Assembly: GCF_009689585.1 (NCBI RefSeq)
Contig: NZ_AP018694.1
Coordinates: 4,083,501 to 4,147,500, forward strand
Direction: 5' to 3'
From: Aquipluma nitroreducens
Lineage (GTDB): Bacteria > Bacteroidota > Bacteroidia > Bacteroidales > Prolixibacteraceae
Length of the DNA: 64,000 nt
Of this stretch, positions 35,460 through 44,792 are shown piece after piece (position 1 is the first letter of the stretch; each line of letters opens with the position of its first letter). A program made the translations under genes and the position numbers. The notes under the pieces were generated by a model, which saw only the letters and a program-made list of their open reading frames with translations, was not told where the DNA came from and ran no database searches.

Positions 35460-36110
35460 CTATTTCGCGATCGATTCCATAATTTTCCCCAGCTCAGCAT
35501 CATTCATTTCTTTCCCCCAATTGGGTGAGAGTTCTGTTTTTGGTTTGAAAGACTGAAATTTTTCGGCAGCCTTTTGATACAATGGCAATGCCTTTGCTGC
35601 ACCTCCGCCAAAAGCTTCGGGCATATTGGCAGTCATGGTGGCACGCAGGTAATAAACCCGCGGATTATCAGGGTTTAGCTCCAGCGATTTATCGAGTGCC
35701 GCATTCATTTTGCCCACCAATGCCATTCCCCGGTTTATTGGGTCGATGTTGATGCGCGACGGGTACAAAAAGCCTTGTAGCATAAATAATTCAGATTCGT
35801 TGGCTTCAATCGCCATAGCCTGATCGAGGTATTTTTGAGCCAGATCGAGATACAGGTCTTTTTTTGTGTTTTCTGCTTCCTGAAAGCTGATCATGATATA
35901 CGCAAATGAAGCGTAATAGAGTGGTAACCATTCTGCTTTCTCAATTTGCGAAATACGTTCAAACTGATTGGCAACTTCAACATATTCAGGAATGGTTTTA
36001 GCCTGAAACAGCTTTTCGATTGACTGGCTCATCGCTTTTTGATAGGCTTCGTTGGCAAAACCAGCACTGGATAATAAAAGTAAGGCAAGGATAAAAATTG
36101 ATTTTTTCAT
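35460..36110 (-). CDS. Secreted TPR-like protein
   Basis: A 216-residue protein from ATG 36110, which gives a proper signal peptide (KKSIFILALLLLSSAGFA). A start 48 bases upstream would add a non-signal leader and overlap a repeat, so it is rejected. The body has helical pairs with TPR-like words (DLAQKYLDQAMAIEANES, AALDKSLELNPDNPRVYYLRATM). No enzyme motif is seen. It follows the TonB-dependent receptor and is probably a periplasmic partner. Confidence 0.8.
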   Translation of the reverse strand: MKKSIFILALLLLSSAGFANEAYQKAMSQSIEKLFQAKTIPEYVEVANQFERISQIEKAEWLPLYYASFAYIMISFQEAENTKKDLYLDLAQKYLDQAMAIEANESELFMLQGFLYPSRINIDPINRGMALVGKMNAALDKSLELNPDNPRVYYLRATMTANMPEAFGGGAAKALPLYQKAAEKFQSFKPKTELSPNWGKEMNDAELGKIMESIAK

Positions 36111-36147
36111 GAGTGTTGATTGTTTGTTGTATTTGTTTGACTTTAGA

Positions 36148-36174
36148 GAGGGTTTCACCCAAAGTGAAGCCCTC
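36148..36174. repeat. 27-bp CTTCACTTTG palindromic repeat, copy 2
   Basis: Read on the minus strand: GAGGGCTTCACTTTGGGTG then AAACCCTC. It differs from copy 1 (33482-33508) at three positions, of which the two end changes are compensatory. It lies between the TonB receptor stop (36185) and the TPR gene start (36110). Confidence 0.8.
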
Positions 36175-36184
36175 TATATAGGTT

Positions 36185-38317
36185 TTAAAGCATAATGTTC
36201 AAAACCAAAATTGCTTGCCGCACAAAAGGTGAACGGATTGGTGTCGATTCATATTTACCGGCAGCATTCGGTGTGTTTGAAAAATTATAGCCATACACAT
36301 TGTCAAATCCGGCAACATTATTGAGCATCAGATGCAGTGCCGATTGTTTTCCGAAGAAATTCAGCATGTAAGTCAGGCTTAAGCTGATGTCGTTGTACTG
36401 TTGTGTTTTTGCATTCATAAAGCCTGAAAGATTCGGATCGTGATACGGACGGCTACTGGCAAACGAATAAGTCAACGAAGCGTACGTATTTAATACTGGA
36501 AGGAAGCGTTTGTAAACTACTGATAAATTGTGTTCTGAAACAAAAGTCGGAACGGCGGCCATTGTGTAGTCTTTGTAGTTGCGCCGGGCATTGATCCACG
36601 AATACGAAATCCAGTAGTCGGTTAGTTTGAAGGTTTCCTTGTCGCGCCAGAAAATGTCGACACCTTCAGCATGACCGGTCCCCAAATTGTTGTAATCTAG
36701 TGGATTGGTCGTCATCTGTTCAGTGAATTTGACCAGATTATTGTATTTTTTCAGGTAGCCTTCTACCCTGAATGTTTTCAATTCAGTCAAATATTGCCAG
36801 GTCATCACGGCGTGGTTTGCTTTTTCGGGCTTTAATTGTGGCGCAAATTTCAGGTAATCATTTTCCGGATTTTGATAGAATTCGCCACAAGCCAGCGAAA
36901 TCTGGCTGTGATCGCCTGTTTTGTATGCTCCTGAAAACCGTGGGACAATTGTTGTTCCGTTCAAAAGAGAACTGTTTTCGGCCCTGAATCCCAGACGTGT
37001 TGCGAATTTCTTCGTGAGTTTATATTCCATTTCTGCGAAACCTGAAAGTTCGTTATTGGTAAATGGCAACCGGAAATTGCCGTCCATCCTGATTTTTTGT
37101 TCGTATGAAAAGTTCACCCAGTCAGCACCAAATTTCAATTCGGTTTGCTCATTCAGGAAACAACTGAACCCGATTTTGGCTTGAACCATTTTTTGATTCG
37201 TTATGATGCGGTCTTTATCCAGATCAATGTTTTGGTGGTCGTAATTGAATGCAAGTCCTGATTTCATCATCCATTTTTCACCCAACTGGCTGTTATAGGT
37301 ATTGTTGAGGTAAATGTTGCTGCTGTTTAATAAAATGTCCTGATTGGTTCCCGTCTGAATGTTGGGATAAATCATGCCGCTCGAACTTGTGTTGAAAGTT
37401 CCGAAGAGTTTGTACAATCCGGTTTCCCCGGCTTTTTGCCTGAACATGATTGTTCCGTCTGCTGTAACGGGGCTTTTGGTCCAATCTACCTGCTGTCTGT
37501 TGATTTTGTTAGACAAAGCTGTGGTTAACAAATCGCCGCTCAATGACAACGACGAATTTTTTCTGCATCGGGTTGTTGAGCCCATCAGCCCGACAGTCAT
37601 CACCGATAGACTCGATTGTTCTTCGGTTTCGATCGAATTGGTTTTCATATCAACAATCGATGACAAAGCTTGTCCGTATTCGGCAGAATAGGCTCCGGTG
37701 CTGAACAAGGTTCCACTGAAAAGGAGAGGGGAGAATCGTCCGCGGGAAGGCATGTCGGGCATTTTCGAGGTATATGGCGAAGCAACCAGCATTCCGTCCA
37801 TAAAGGTTTTGGTTTCGTAACCTTCACCGCCGCGTACAAATACACGACCATCTTCGCCCACTTTCTGAACTCCGGGTAGTGTTCCGAGTGCACCAAAAAT
37901 ATCGCCCTGAGCACTTGGAGTAGTTGCAATATCAAAAACGCGTAAAACGACTGCTTTTTTCTCATCGCTGGCTTCGAAAGATCCGGCATTGATGACCACT
38001 TCGTCAATCTGGTCGTCCGATTCCAGCAAAACGATGTTTAATGTAATGGTTTTGGAGCTATCCAAATCCAGCTTCCGGAGAAATGGTTTGTACCCGATAA
38101 AACTGGCTGAAAGGTTTTGAATTCCTTTCTGACTGGTCTTGAAGCTGAAATTTCCGATGCTATCGGAAGTAGTGCCGTCGTAGCTATTTTGAATAAATAC
38201 ATTGGCTCCCGGAAGCGGATTGTTTTGGGAGTCGGTAACCTTTCCTGATAACAGAGCCTGCGCAAATGAGTTGGCAGATATCAGGATGAAAACTGAAATG
38301 ATTAATATTGATCTCAT
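36185..38317 (-). CDS. TonB-dependent receptor with carboxypeptidase-like domain
   Basis: A 710-residue outer-membrane receptor from ATG 38317 (signal RSILIISVFILISANSFAQ). The N-terminal beta-sandwich (LLSGKVTDSQNNPLPGANVFIQ) is followed by a plug (DIFGALGTLPGVQKVGEDGRVFVRGGEGYETKTFMDGM) and a 22-strand-size barrel. It is shorter than SusC-type receptors and lacks a SusD partner, so a small ligand such as metal chelate, peptide or vitamin is more likely than a glycan. The ligand cannot be stated. Cotranscribed with the TPR gene downstream. Confidence 0.9.
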   Translation of the reverse strand: MRSILIISVFILISANSFAQALLSGKVTDSQNNPLPGANVFIQNSYDGTTSDSIGNFSFKTSQKGIQNLSASFIGYKPFLRKLDLDSSKTITLNIVLLESDDQIDEVVINAGSFEASDEKKAVVLRVFDIATTPSAQGDIFGALGTLPGVQKVGEDGRVFVRGGEGYETKTFMDGMLVASPYTSKMPDMPSRGRFSPLLFSGTLFSTGAYSAEYGQALSSIVDMKTNSIETEEQSSLSVMTVGLMGSTTRCRKNSSLSLSGDLLTTALSNKINRQQVDWTKSPVTADGTIMFRQKAGETGLYKLFGTFNTSSSGMIYPNIQTGTNQDILLNSSNIYLNNTYNSQLGEKWMMKSGLAFNYDHQNIDLDKDRIITNQKMVQAKIGFSCFLNEQTELKFGADWVNFSYEQKIRMDGNFRLPFTNNELSGFAEMEYKLTKKFATRLGFRAENSSLLNGTTIVPRFSGAYKTGDHSQISLACGEFYQNPENDYLKFAPQLKPEKANHAVMTWQYLTELKTFRVEGYLKKYNNLVKFTEQMTTNPLDYNNLGTGHAEGVDIFWRDKETFKLTDYWISYSWINARRNYKDYTMAAVPTFVSEHNLSVVYKRFLPVLNTYASLTYSFASSRPYHDPNLSGFMNAKTQQYNDISLSLTYMLNFFGKQSALHLMLNNVAGFDNVYGYNFSNTPNAAGKYESTPIRSPFVRQAILVLNIML

Positions 38318-38445
38318 GGCTTTGAGTATTTTATAACCCAAAGTTGCTTCAGAGATCGGAGGTGTTAAAATAAAAAAAACCGAGTCGTAGTTTGACCCGG
38401 ATGAATCGTAATATGGAGTGACGAATTATTTTCTTAAAATGAGAT

Positions 38446-38856
38446 TTAAGCTTCTGTTTCTGGAATTTCTTCTTCCTCTTCTTTGGGATGAAGAAACCGA
38501 TCAATAAACTCAGTGATGAAAATACGGATTGTTTCAGCATTTTTTGCAACCAGATTGGTTACGCCAAGCTGAATCAAAACACCAAGTATCTTCTTAAACG
38601 GATTACTCGATGAACTGACCATCAATTTTTTAGATAGATACCCGGTTACAATTGAAACAATGGATTCGAAAAGATTGGTTTTGATCTCGACGGAATCGGT
38701 AAGCTCTTTTAACGAACTCTTGACAAGATTAACGAGCTTCAAACTCTCGTAAGTAATTTTGAACTGATCTTTCAGGATTTGACCTTCTTCGGCTTGCTGA
38801 ATTTCCAACAAACGAATGGATTCTTTGAGTGACTCAACTGCTGTTTGGTTTGCCAT
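38446..38856 (-). CDS. Hypothetical protein of the YtxH/holin-like cluster
   Basis: A 136-residue protein. A helical N-terminal part (VESLKESIRLLEIQQAEEGQILKDQFKITYESL) is followed by one or two weakly hydrophobic stretches (about 65-110) and an acidic tail (HPKEEEEEIPETEA). I do not recognise a named family. Its start is four bases after the upstream gene's stop, so the three genes 39508-38446 form one operon, probably for envelope stress. Confidence 0.75.
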   Translation of the reverse strand: MANQTAVESLKESIRLLEIQQAEEGQILKDQFKITYESLKLVNLVKSSLKELTDSVEIKTNLFESIVSIVTGYLSKKLMVSSSSNPFKKILGVLIQLGVTNLVAKNAETIRIFITEFIDRFLHPKEEEEEIPETEA

Positions 38857-38860
38857 ATGC

Positions 38861-39202
38861 TTATTCGAGTACTTGTTCGATAATTGAATTATTGAGTGGA
38901 TCTTTGATCAGTTGTTTCCTGAAAATGCTGAAAATTAGAGCCAACAGGGCATAAATACCTGAGACAACAAAGAAACCATAGTAGGACTTGCCCAACAATT
39001 CGCCTAACCACAAGGCTACCCCGATATTTAGAATCAGGAAGAACAACACGGCAAAAATTAATACAATCAACCAAGAAACCAGATTTGAAGCCACATCGGC
39101 TGATTTGTCGAGTGTTTTCAGTTTCAATAGTTCCAATGTCGTTTTGCCGTATTGTTCCCCTTTTTCAATGAGAGACTCAATTAAGCCTGATTGTTCGTCC
39201 AT
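38861..39202 (-). CDS. Phage-holin-like / YqjE-type membrane protein
   Basis: A 113-residue protein with two membrane helices (about 42-68 and 73-96) after an amphipathic N-terminus (IESLIEKGEQYGKTTLELLKLKTLDKSADVAS). This matches the putative Actinobacterial/Bacteroidota holin (YqjE, DUF1469-like) family, which is usually chromosomal and not phage-borne. Middle gene of the ytxH-like operon. Confidence 0.75.
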   Translation of the reverse strand: MDEQSGLIESLIEKGEQYGKTTLELLKLKTLDKSADVASNLVSWLIVLIFAVLFFLILNIGVALWLGELLGKSYYGFFVVSGIYALLALIFSIFRKQLIKDPLNNSIIEQVLE

Positions 39203-39241
39203 GATTTAGTCTTTCGTAATGAAATTTGGAATTAATTCAGA

Positions 39242-39508
39242 TTAATTGGTCGAAACTTTGGGTTCTTCTGCTTTTTTCTTGGCGCCTGCAGCCATTTCGT
39301 CTACTTTGGATTTTACTCCATCCATTTTCTTGCCTAAATCATCGATCAGGCCGCCGACTTTTTCTTTGATGTCGTCGACATAATCTTCACCTTTTTCAAC
39401 AATCTTTTTCCGTGTTTCCGACCCTTTGTCAGGGGCAAACAGAATTCCGATCAATGCACCGGCGGCTACGCCTGCCAATACACCCAATAAAATTTTTCCT
39501 GAACTCAT
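39242..39508 (-). CDS. YtxH-domain protein
   Basis: An 88-residue protein. The glycine-rich membrane helix SGKILLGVLAGVAAGALIGILFAPDKGSETRKKI is the YtxH hallmark. A charged helical tail with lysine-rich repeats follows. General-stress proteins in Firmicutes share this domain. First gene of a three-gene operon. Confidence 0.9.
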   Translation of the reverse strand: MSSGKILLGVLAGVAAGALIGILFAPDKGSETRKKIVEKGEDYVDDIKEKVGGLIDDLGKKMDGVKSKVDEMAAGAKKKAEEPKVSTN

Positions 39509-39673
39509 AATGCTAGTTTTTAATTGTTTATGACTATTGAAATAATCTGGAACTTTATTCTCCAGTTTTTATTCTTTCAGTGCAATTTAATGAAAAACTG
39601 CTGGAAAACCTAACAATTTAAGTTAATATTTGTTGAAAAAGATTAACCAAGTAATCCTTGAAATTCGCGATGA

Positions 39674-40792
39674 TCAAGCCGTTTTGTTGCGTTTAAGAAG
39701 CTTTTTAATCAGTCGTTCCTGATCTTGTTTCTGTTGGTTGAAATTGACTTCTTCGCCGAGTAAAAAACCATATGGTTTGAGTGATTCAACATTATCACAA
39801 ACCACTTTGGCCATACCGGTAAGAGGCAAGCAAAGCACCATTCCCGGAATTCCCCAAACAAGTGCGCTGGCAATCAGTACAATTGTGGCGGTTAACGGAT
39901 TGATACTGACACTTGAACCGACTACATAGGGGGTGATGAAATTATTATCGAGGAACTGAACGACAACACATATAGCGCCAGCAGCAATGGCATAACTCAT
40001 CGAGTCTTTGGTGAGCAAGGCCATCAAAATTGGCAATAGGCTTCCTATCAACACTCCTATGTATGGGATTATATTCAATACAGAAGCAAGAACTCCGAAT
40101 AAGATCGCATGCGGCAAACCGAGAATCAGAAATCCGGTTGAATTCAATACGGAAAGAATGATAACATCCAGAAAAATACCCATCACATATTTTTGAGATA
40201 CTACTGAAACTTTTTTTACAACCAACAAAACATGCTCGTTTTTATCATCCTTGGTTACCAGTCGAATGAATTCTTTGAATTTGTCCTGATAAAAAGTCAG
40301 GAAGAAAATATAAATAGGAATGAGCGCAAAGCTGGCCAGGAAAGAGGTAGTTGCCGAAAAGAGACCTAACACCAAAACCCCTCCTGTACTTGCATTCTCT
40401 TTGAGCTTAGTGGTTAACCACGCTTTTTGTTCTATGCTACTGATGTGAAAAGTTTCGCTAATGAATTGCTGAAGGCTTACCCATTTGGCATCCAGCGATT
40501 TTTGGAGTACCGGCCAGTCGTTCACAAAACTGAACACCTGATCGACAAAAAAATACAACACAACAACAACCAGTGTAAAAGCCATGATAATACTTAAAAG
40601 TATGGCCAATGTCCTTGGTAAATGCCAATGTTGCAGCTTTCGCGATACTGGGATTAATAAAAAAGTAAAGAAAACCGCAATGGTAAATGGAATTAGAATG
40701 TTTTGGGCCAAAATCAGGAACGCAATAATTAGGCCTGCAAGTAAAAGTTTTATTGTTGCCTTGATATAAAATGGTTGTTCTGGTGCCGTCAT
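39674..40792 (-). CDS. AI-2E family transporter (TqsA/YdiK-like)
   Basis: A 372-residue membrane protein with about eight helices. Typical family parts: the paired N-terminal helices (LLAGLIIAFLILAQNILIPFTIAVFFTFLLIPV), a large loop at about 85-150, and the C-terminal half with PHAILFGVLASVLNIIPYIGVLIGSLLPILMAL and ALVWGIPGMVLCLPLTGMAKVVCD. Members export autoinducer-2 or exchange sodium and protons. The substrate cannot be told. Divergent from the S41 protease gene. Confidence 0.9.
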   Translation of the reverse strand: MTAPEQPFYIKATIKLLLAGLIIAFLILAQNILIPFTIAVFFTFLLIPVSRKLQHWHLPRTLAILLSIIMAFTLVVVVLYFFVDQVFSFVNDWPVLQKSLDAKWVSLQQFISETFHISSIEQKAWLTTKLKENASTGGVLVLGLFSATTSFLASFALIPIYIFFLTFYQDKFKEFIRLVTKDDKNEHVLLVVKKVSVVSQKYVMGIFLDVIILSVLNSTGFLILGLPHAILFGVLASVLNIIPYIGVLIGSLLPILMALLTKDSMSYAIAAGAICVVVQFLDNNFITPYVVGSSVSINPLTATIVLIASALVWGIPGMVLCLPLTGMAKVVCDNVESLKPYGFLLGEEVNFNQQKQDQERLIKKLLKRNKTA

Positions 40793-40975
40793 ATGTGATG
40801 ATTTTACGATTCAACAATAATAGAGATAAATTTAGATGTTTTATCGGGTACACATCTTGTTTGAGAGGAAATTAATTTTTTGAAATCAAAATTTGTATGG
40901 TTGTTAGTATTTAGCCGTCAGGATATATCTATCTTTGAAATAGGGTATGATAAATAAACATGGAAAACAATTGCA

Positions 40976-43105
40976 ATGGCAGGAAAAACCGTCAAAATTA
41001 TACTGGCATTTCTTCTTCTTACTTCAAGCCTATTTGCTCAGGAAAGTAGTGATAAAATTAAAACTGCCCAATCACTTTTTCAGATGCTTGAAACTTATCA
41101 CTATAACCCACCCAAACGAAACAGCGCGCTTTCAAATCGTATTTTTGAAAGTTTGATGAAAGCGATTGATCCGTATGATCTGTTTTTTACCGATGAAACA
41201 ATTTCAGGTTTTAAACCTTACCGCGATTCATTATGTACCAACAATTCGGTGTTAATTGCTGAGTTTTTGACACTTCTTACCGATAAATACAGGCAACAAC
41301 TCGTATTGGCCGATTCTATTGTTGATCATAGCTTCAGGTCTTCCCTGAAGTTGACAGAGAAAGATTCGCTGATTTTGGAACCTGATCATGTTACGAAACG
41401 TCCCAAAAACAACTCCGAATTGGAAGCGCGTTGGGGAAAATGGGTCAGGCAAGGAATGTTAAAGAGTTTGATGTATTCAGGAAACGACAGCATTTTAGCC
41501 AATAGTTCTATTATTCCGGACAGCCTTTATGCAAACGGATCTTTGTTAGCTAAGAAAAACAGAATCAGGGAGAAACGTTGGATTAATCAATTGATGAATT
41601 GCTCTGGCGGAATTGAAAACTTTGTGATGAATAGTTACTTTAACAGCATTACCTCGTGTTACGACCCGCATTCTAATTATTTTTCCGACAACGATAAGGA
41701 AAAGTTCGAATCTTCGTTATCAAAGGAAAATTATGCATTTGGGTTTGAACTGGGAACTAATCTGAATGATGAAGTTATCATTTCACGCATTTTACCCGGG
41801 AGTCCATTGTGGTTTTCAAAAAAGATTGAAAAAGGAGATGTGATCCTGAAAATAAAAATCCCCGATCAGGAGGAGACTGAACTTACGTATGCCAGTATCG
41901 ATGAGATCGATAACATATTTAGAACCCTGAATGGGGATTGGATTGAGATGACTATTCGAAAAATCAATGGTTCGATATCGAAAGTTGAGCTTTCGAAAGG
42001 AAAATTCGACACCAAAGAGAATCAAACTGTCGGGTTTATCCTGAATGGTGAAAAGCCCGTTGGTTATATCTGGTTTTCTGCTTTTTATACTGAATTTGGT
42101 CGCTATGGAAATACTGGCTGTTCAATCGACTTCCTGAAGGAAATGGTCAAACTAAAAGAAAGTGGTATTGGTGGATTGATCGTTGATTTAAGAAATAACC
42201 CGGGTGGATCTGAAGGTGAGGCGATTGAAATTGCAGCCTATTTTACCGGAAATAGCCCATTTGCAATCCGCCGAAACAAAGATGGTGGACAAATTATTCT
42301 TGGAAAGTCAAATGCCATCAAATGGTACGACGGACCAGTGGCGGTACTTGTAAACGGCTCAAGTGCATCAGCTTCCGAATTATTGGCAGCGAACTTGCAG
42401 GATTATAACCGGGCTGTAATTGTTGGAACAAATACCTTTGGTAAAGCTTCGGAACAGCTTGTTTTTCCGGTGGGGCAAAAAATGCGGACACGGCAAGGTT
42501 TTTCGATTAATCAAACTCATGAAATTACTGATTTTGTAAAAATTACAACTGCCAGACTTTTTCGGGTAACTGGTAAAAGTTATCAAAAAATTGGAGTTGT
42601 GCCTGATATCAAATTACCTGATATTTGGGATAGCTTCATTGTGCGGGAATCGGCCTTGCCCTATGCTTTTGAAAACGATTCGGTCAGGTCATCCGTAAAA
42701 TTTTGCCCAATGACTAAATTGCCAATGGATTCTCTGGCATTACTGAGCCAAAGTCTAATACTGAAAAGCGAGAAATTCAGTCAGGTCAATGCATTTAATC
42801 GCTCGATGAAGGCCTTGATGATCAATAAGAATAAGGTTCCACTCAATCTTACGCAATACAAAGATGACGCGGAAAAACGCAAACAGCTGACATCAGAAAT
42901 TGAAAAGATTAATTCTTCTGATAATAAGCAGTTTACAGTTGAAAATACTTCTTTCAGAATAAAAGAATTGCAGACCGATAGTTTGTCGATGGAACTAAAC
43001 GCCAAGTTTAAAGATTCAATCCAAAAGGATATTTATGTTGGCGAAGCTTATTCTGTAGTACTCGATTTAATCGGAATGAAAAGTGCTGTAAACGGAAACA
43101 AATAA
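40976..43105 (+). CDS. S41-family C-terminal processing protease (Prc/Tsp-like)
   Basis: A 709-residue exported protease. The signal peptide is MAGKTVKIILAFLLLTSSLFAQ. The helical N-terminal domain (about 25-240) is followed by a PDZ domain (about 245-340, IISRILPGSPLWFSKKIEKGDVILKI) and the S41 core with Ser465 in GSSASASE and Lys490 in NTFGKAS, 25 residues apart as in E. coli Tsp. The C-terminal 150 residues are helical, also like Tsp. It likely trims or degrades periplasmic proteins. A TATCTTTG box at 40930-40937 may be its promoter -7 element. Confidence 0.93.
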   Translation: MAGKTVKIILAFLLLTSSLFAQESSDKIKTAQSLFQMLETYHYNPPKRNSALSNRIFESLMKAIDPYDLFFTDETISGFKPYRDSLCTNNSVLIAEFLTLLTDKYRQQLVLADSIVDHSFRSSLKLTEKDSLILEPDHVTKRPKNNSELEARWGKWVRQGMLKSLMYSGNDSILANSSIIPDSLYANGSLLAKKNRIREKRWINQLMNCSGGIENFVMNSYFNSITSCYDPHSNYFSDNDKEKFESSLSKENYAFGFELGTNLNDEVIISRILPGSPLWFSKKIEKGDVILKIKIPDQEETELTYASIDEIDNIFRTLNGDWIEMTIRKINGSISKVELSKGKFDTKENQTVGFILNGEKPVGYIWFSAFYTEFGRYGNTGCSIDFLKEMVKLKESGIGGLIVDLRNNPGGSEGEAIEIAAYFTGNSPFAIRRNKDGGQIILGKSNAIKWYDGPVAVLVNGSSASASELLAANLQDYNRAVIVGTNTFGKASEQLVFPVGQKMRTRQGFSINQTHEITDFVKITTARLFRVTGKSYQKIGVVPDIKLPDIWDSFIVRESALPYAFENDSVRSSVKFCPMTKLPMDSLALLSQSLILKSEKFSQVNAFNRSMKALMINKNKVPLNLTQYKDDAEKRKQLTSEIEKINSSDNKQFTVENTSFRIKELQTDSLSMELNAKFKDSIQKDIYVGEAYSVVLDLIGMKSAVNGNK

Positions 43106-43266
43106 CTATTAATCCCCAAACCTTCCGGAACTCTTTTCGGAATTAGAATTTCCAAATGTGAGCTTTTTCGATTTCAGTTTTTCGGAATTTATGAAATCCA
43201 TGTTAAGTTTTGAATTCTCCTGACTAAATAAATATTCCGGGTAATGATTGTAAAAAGTAATAGTTA

Positions 43267-43274
43267 TATTTTTG
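43267..43274 (+). promoter_or_regulatory. Probable -7 box of the efflux operon
   Basis: TATTTTTG fits TAnnTTTG, 29 bases before the MarR start. A TTG at 43248-43250 is the only -33 candidate but the spacer of 16 is short. Confidence 0.4.
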
Positions 43275-43302
43275 TAACCATTATCAAACGAGAATATTTC
43301 AG

Positions 43303-43749
43303 ATGACTACATTAAAAATTGACCTGATTGCAGATAACCTGATTTCAATTCACCCGCTTTTGTATAAAAGTATTTCGAAACCATTGAAACATCAATCGCC
43401 GATTACTCCGGGCGGAATGTTTGTACTGGGAAGCTTAAAAAGGAATGGAACTCAATCGATGTCGGATATTGGCAAATGTTTGTCGATGCCCAAGCCGCAT
43501 GTTACGGTGATTGTTGATAAACTTATTGAAGAAGATTTAGTTGAACGACAGAGCGACCCAAATGATCGGAGGATTGTTAATATTCTGCTGACCCAAAAGG
43601 GCGTTGATGAGTTTGATAGCATAAAAAAGGATCTCAGTGAGAATTTGAAGATTAAACTTTCGAAACTTAGTGATCAGGAACAGGACATTCTGGCAATTGC
43701 ATCACAACAAATGAAAGAAATTCTGATTTCGATCTTATCAAAAGAGTAA
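43303..43749 (+). CDS. MarR-family regulator of the efflux operon
   Basis: A 148-residue winged-helix protein. It has SMSDIGKCLSMPKPHVTVIVDKLIEEDLVERQSDPNDRRIVNILLTQKGV, the MarR recognition helix and wing with the DxRRR-like DRRIV. It is 30 bases upstream of the EmrA-like gene and probably represses the operon, releasing it when a toxic ligand binds. Confidence 0.93.
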   Translation: MTTLKIDLIADNLISIHPLLYKSISKPLKHQSPITPGGMFVLGSLKRNGTQSMSDIGKCLSMPKPHVTVIVDKLIEEDLVERQSDPNDRRIVNILLTQKGVDEFDSIKKDLSENLKIKLSKLSDQEQDILAIASQQMKEILISILSKE

Positions 43750-43779
43750 AAATTTTAAAACAGATAAAAGGAAAATTTT

Positions 43780-44790
43780 ATGGAAAATAAACAGACGAAA
43801 AAAGAGAAGAGCGGAAAGGTATATATTCCGCTCATTTTGGTTATTGCTTTAGTGCTTGGTGGTGGCGTATATTGGTACATTGATTATACGAAGTACATCA
43901 AAACCGACGATGCAAAAGTTGAGTCAGACAATGTAGCTGTCAGTCCAAAAATGCTGGGGCGAATCAGTCAGTTGTTTGCTGAAGAAGGTACAACGGTAAA
44001 ACAGGGTCAGCTGCTGGCGGTTCTCGACAGTGCCGATATGGTTGCTCAAAAGAACCAGACGATTGCAGCAAAAACACTTGCCGAAGCATCAGTCCTTCAG
44101 GCTCGTGCAAAATACCAATACGATCTGAAAAATAATAAGGTATTGGAAGTTGCGCTTAACAAAGCACAGGAAGATTTTGACCGGGCAAAAGTTCAGTTTA
44201 ACGGAAATGTCATTACGCAGGAACAATTCGACCATGCCAAGAAAACGCTCGAAACAGCGCAGGCTCAGTTGGAAGCTGCCCATTCCATGGCTAATGTCTC
44301 CAATACTCAAATTCAAAGTTCTCAGGCTGCCGTTGAAAGCGCTCAGGCTCAAATCAACCTGATAAGTACACAGTTGAATAATACGAAACTTTATGCACCA
44401 AGCGACGGTGTAATCGGGAAACGTTGGCTGATGCCCGGAGATATTGCACAGCCTGGGCAATCTATTTTTACGATTGTTAACGATAGCAAGCTTTGGATTA
44501 GCATCTTTTTGGAAGAAACAAAACTCGAAAATTTGCATGTCGGGCAAGCTGTACTATTTACGCTCGATACTTATCCGGGCGTAATTTTTACCGGAAAAAT
44601 TCTGACTCTTGGTTCAAATACTGCCGCACAGTTTTCGCTGATTCCGGCCAGTAATGCTTCAGGAAACTTTACCAAGGTAACTCAGCGTGTTCAGTTAAAA
44701 ATCTCGATTGATGGTGTTACTGAAGGGAGAAAATTGGAAGACTACCGCATTTTATCCGGAATGTCGGCTGTAGTTAAAATTATACGATAA
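43780..44790 (+). CDS. EmrA/HlyD-type membrane fusion protein
   Basis: A 336-residue adaptor. One N-terminal membrane helix (about 12-30) is followed by the biotinyl-lipoyl half-motif YIKTDDAKVESDNVAVSPKMLGRI, a coiled-coil hairpin (about 80-195, rich in Gln and Ala), the second lipoyl half (LYAPSDGVIGKRWLMPGDIAQPGQSIFTIV) and a beta-barrel. It joins the MFS pump downstream to the TolC channel. Spaced two bases from the pump gene. Confidence 0.95.
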   Translation: MENKQTKKEKSGKVYIPLILVIALVLGGGVYWYIDYTKYIKTDDAKVESDNVAVSPKMLGRISQLFAEEGTTVKQGQLLAVLDSADMVAQKNQTIAAKTLAEASVLQARAKYQYDLKNNKVLEVALNKAQEDFDRAKVQFNGNVITQEQFDHAKKTLETAQAQLEAAHSMANVSNTQIQSSQAAVESAQAQINLISTQLNNTKLYAPSDGVIGKRWLMPGDIAQPGQSIFTIVNDSKLWISIFLEETKLENLHVGQAVLFTLDTYPGVIFTGKILTLGSNTAAQFSLIPASNASGNFTKVTQRVQLKISIDGVTEGRKLEDYRILSGMSAVVKIIR

Positions 44791-44792
44791 TA

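Noticed and set aside
38349-38549. 66-codon minus-strand ORF
   Set aside because: Overlaps the 3' end of the 136-residue gene in another frame and has no recognisable domain.
38446-39508. Prophage fragment because of a holin-like gene
   Set aside because: Holin-like, YtxH and helical genes form a chromosomal envelope trio; no other phage gene nearby.
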